From the NCBI GenBank assembly GCA_025453925.1, contig JALOPK010000343.1, forward strand, positions 1 to 7,595: a stretch of DNA of 7,595 nucleotides, read 5' to 3'. Origin of the DNA: Candidatus Eiseniibacteriota bacterium (lineage in GTDB: Bacteria; JAFGKV01). The stretch's first letter is position 1. Every line of letters begins with the position of its first letter. Under the pieces are notes generated by a model that did no database searches, was not told the origin of the DNA, and saw nothing but the letters and a program-made list of their open reading frames with translations. Shown in pieces: positions 5,591-7,595 of the stretch. Both the position numbers and the translations under genes were made by a program.

Positions 5591-7529
5591 CGCTGCGCCT
5601 CCCTCAAGCATCCTTGATCAGCGCGTTGTGGCGGAATGGTTGCGCGAACCAGACGGGTCCGGGCACGCGATGGCCCGGATGCTGGCGCCGCTTCGGCGCG
5701 ACGACGTGATCCGCCCCGTGATTTTCGTCGGCACGGGCACCTGCGGGTTAGGCGCCGGCGCGGCCAAGACCCTCACGGCAATCCGCTCCCATCTGGCGGC
5801 GCATGCCATCGATGCCGACGTCGTCGAAGTCGGCTGCATCGGGCTTTGCTCCGCCGAACCCATCGTGGAAATCCAGATCCCGGGCCGGCCCCGGGTGATG
5901 TTCCCCAGGGTCGATGCCGGCGGCGTGCCCGCGCTCCTCGATGCTGTACTGGGGGGAACGATTCCGGATGGCGCCCTCGGTCAGCATCCCCACGACGGAA
6001 ACGGATGGCCCGGCGTGCGCCCGCTGCAGGACCATCCTTTCTTCGCACCACAGACGCGCTGGGTACTGGCCAACTGCGGCCTGATCGATCCGGGCAGCAT
6101 GGGCGAATACCTCGCACGGGACGGCTATCGGGCGCAGGCGAAGGCGCTGGGAACCATGACCTCTCAAGATGTCTGCGGCACCGTGGAGGAGAGCGGCCTC
6201 AGGGGCCGAGGCGGCGGGGGGTTTCTCACCGGCCGGAAGTGGCGGTTCGCCCTGACCGCCCCGGGGGACCGCAAGTACCTCATCTGCAACGCCGACGAGG
6301 GAGATCCGGGCGCGTTTATGGACCGCGCGGTCATCGAAGGCGATCCCCACCGGTTGCTTGAGGGAATGGCCATCGCCGCATATGCCATCGGCGCGACCAA
6401 GGCCTACGTGTACATCCGGGCCGAGTATCCCCTGGCGATCGCCAGGCTGAAGACCGCCCTGTCCCAGGCGCACGAAGCGGGTCTCCTCGGCCACAACATC
6501 CTCGACAGCGGCTTCAATCTGGAGATCGTGATCAAGCAGGGCGCCGGGGCGTTCGTGTGCGGTGAGGAGACGGCCTTGATCGCCAGCATAGAGGGCCGGA
6601 GAGGCATGCCGAAGCCGCGCCCACCGTATCCGGCGGTGCGCGGCCTCTTCGACAAACCTACCGTGATCAACAATGTCGAGACCCTGGCGAATGTGCCGCA
6701 GATAGTCCGTCTCGGCGCCGATTGGTTCAACTCCCTGGGAACCGCCTCGAGCAAGGGCACCAAGGTCTTTGCGTTGTCGGGCAAGGTCGCCCGCACCGGT
6801 CTTGTGGAGGTGGCCATGGGCACGTCTCTCCGGCAGATCGTCTTCGACATCGGCGGCGGCCCCCCGGACGGGCGGTCGTTCAAGGCCGTGCAGATCGGAG
6901 GGCCATCCGGCGGCTGCATACCCGAGTCGCACCTCGATATTGATATCGACTATGAGTCGCTCAAGACCGTAGGCGCCATCATGGGTTCCGGCGGGCTGGT
7001 GGTCATGGATGACGCCAACTGCATGGTAGACGTCGCGAAGTTCTTCATGGACTTCATCCAGCGGGAGAGCTGCGGCAAGTGCATCCCGTGCCGCGAGGGC
7101 ACCAGGCGGCTCCTCGAGATGTTGGAGGCCATCACCCGCGCCAGGCGGAGCGAACACGGCGTGCAGGCGCTGGAGCGTTTTCGGGGAATCGTGAACCTGG
7201 AGCGTCTCGCCGAAGTGATTAAGGATACCAGCCTCTGCGGCCTCGGCCAGACCGCTCCCAACCCGGTCTTGAGCACGTTGCGGTGGTTCCGCGACGAGTA
7301 TGAGGCACACGTGTTCGAGCGCCGGTGCCCCGCGGGCGTGTGCAAGGAGTTGCTCGTGTACCGCATCGATCAGTCCCGGTGCACGGGCTGCACCGCCTGC
7401 GCGCGAAAGTGCCCGGCGGAGGCCATAATGGGAGCGCCCAAGAGCCCCCACTACATCGTGCCGGAACGGTGTATCGGATGCGGGGCATGCCTTGAGGCAT
7501 GCCGTTTCGACGCCGTCGTCACCGAATAG
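5583..7529 (+). CDS. hydB: NADH-dependent [FeFe]-hydrogenase flavin subunit HydB (NuoF/HndC-like)
   Basis: HydB binds FMN and NAD(H) and is the proposed site of electron bifurcation or confurcation in trimeric HydABC enzymes. Domains in its 648 residues: an N-terminal thioredoxin-like region with C54 and C85/C89 (CIGLC), probably [2Fe-2S]; the NuoF-type FMN/NADH domain with GRGGGGFLTG (208-217), NADEGDPGAF (236-245) and GAGAFVCGEE (320-329); an SLBB-like region; a [4Fe-4S] site, CGKCIPC (C497, C500, C503) with C552; and a C-terminal two-[4Fe-4S] ferredoxin (C600/603/606/610 and C630/633/636/640). This ferredoxin tail and the N-terminal domain distinguish HydB/HndC from respiratory NuoF (about 430 residues). 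ATG 5583 overlaps the hydC end by 8 bases, with purine-rich AGGAAGG just before it. It is followed 12 bases later by hydA. Bifurcating activity with ferredoxin is inferred from architecture and operon. Confidence 0.94.
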   Translation: MHSAAPPSSILDQRVVAEWLREPDGSGHAMARMLAPLRRDDVIRPVIFVGTGTCGLGAGAAKTLTAIRSHLAAHAIDADVVEVGCIGLCSAEPIVEIQIPGRPRVMFPRVDAGGVPALLDAVLGGTIPDGALGQHPHDGNGWPGVRPLQDHPFFAPQTRWVLANCGLIDPGSMGEYLARDGYRAQAKALGTMTSQDVCGTVEESGLRGRGGGGFLTGRKWRFALTAPGDRKYLICNADEGDPGAFMDRAVIEGDPHRLLEGMAIAAYAIGATKAYVYIRAEYPLAIARLKTALSQAHEAGLLGHNILDSGFNLEIVIKQGAGAFVCGEETALIASIEGRRGMPKPRPPYPAVRGLFDKPTVINNVETLANVPQIVRLGADWFNSLGTASSKGTKVFALSGKVARTGLVEVAMGTSLRQIVFDIGGGPPDGRSFKAVQIGGPSGGCIPESHLDIDIDYESLKTVGAIMGSGGLVVMDDANCMVDVAKFFMDFIQRESCGKCIPCREGTRRLLEMLEAITRARRSEHGVQALERFRGIVNLERLAEVIKDTSLCGLGQTAPNPVLSTLRWFRDEYEAHVFERRCPAGVCKELLVYRIDQSRCTGCTACARKCPAEAIMGAPKSPHYIVPERCIGCGACLEACRFDAVVTE

Positions 7530-7541
7530 ATGAGGAGCGCC

Positions 7542-7595
7542 ATGTTCTCCATTGATGTCAACGGCCGTTCCATCCAGGCCCAGCAGGGCGAGACC
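7542..7595 (+). CDS. hydA: [FeFe]-hydrogenase catalytic subunit HydA (N-terminal 18 codons, cut by the window end)
   Basis: Only 18 codons are visible, reading MFSIDVNG, then RSIQAQQGET. The pattern (beta strand, short turn, then a QQGET-like loop) is the start of the plant-type [2Fe-2S] ferredoxin domain that opens the catalytic subunit of [FeFe]-hydrogenases such as HydA/HndD. The same fold also begins NuoG and some formate dehydrogenase alpha subunits, so the assignment rests mainly on position directly after hydB, in a locus with hydG, hydF and a Rex operator. The ATG at 7542 is favoured because GAGGAG at 7532-7537 is well spaced for it; an in-frame ATG at 7530 would add four residues and lie on the hydB stop codon. 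No H-cluster motif is visible. Confidence 0.78.
   Translation, partial: MFSIDVNGRSIQAQQGET

Noticed and set aside
5748-7451. 567-codon - strand open frame opposite hydB
   Set aside because: It is the antisense of a protein with clear flavin and Fe-S motifs along its whole length, has no recognisable family features and no start context.
1-7595. CRISPR arrays, tRNA or rRNA genes, insertion sequences
   Set aside because: No direct-repeat arrays, tRNA-like or rRNA-like stretches, transposase motifs or flanking inverted repeats were seen by eye on either strand.

Overview
This GC-rich window carries most of an electron-bifurcating-type [FeFe]-hydrogenase locus from a fermentative or syntrophic anaerobic bacterium. 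The phylum cannot be fixed from the sequence. The high GC content, the aspartase inside the maturation cluster and the divergent Rex would fit a deltaproteobacterial-like or uncultivated GC-rich lineage, but this is inference. All recognisable intact genes are on the + strand.

Maturation module (about 1-4315): hydG, a radical SAM tyrosine lyase that makes the Fe(CO)(CN) building block, is followed after 7 bases by an aspartate ammonia-lyase (aspA). aspA overlaps hydF, the GTPase scaffold, by ATGA. The third maturase, hydE, is not in the window and may lie upstream. The hydF reading frame runs about 85 codons past the normal end of the protein. This extra part is the antisense of a broken class I methyltransferase 3' end, whose reading frame on the - strand is still recognisable at about 4066-4254.

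Regulatory gap (4315-4484): a good sigma70-type promoter (TTGACA, 17-base spacer, CATACT) is followed directly by an 18-base near-perfect Rex operator at the expected transcription start, then a strong ribosome binding site.

Structural module (4485-7595): rex (NADH/NAD+-sensing repressor), hydC (NuoE/HndA-like [2Fe-2S] subunit), hydB (NuoF/HndC-like flavin and Fe-S subunit) and the first 18 codons of what is very probably hydA, the catalytic H-cluster subunit. The genes are tightly packed or overlapping and look like one operon.

Together: when NADH is high, Rex should leave its operator and the rex-hydCBA operon is expressed. The trimeric enzyme then disposes of electrons from NADH (and probably reduced ferredoxin) as H2. 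HydG and HydF, with the missing HydE, build the diiron site of HydA. AspA may supply ammonia for the bridging azadithiolate ligand.
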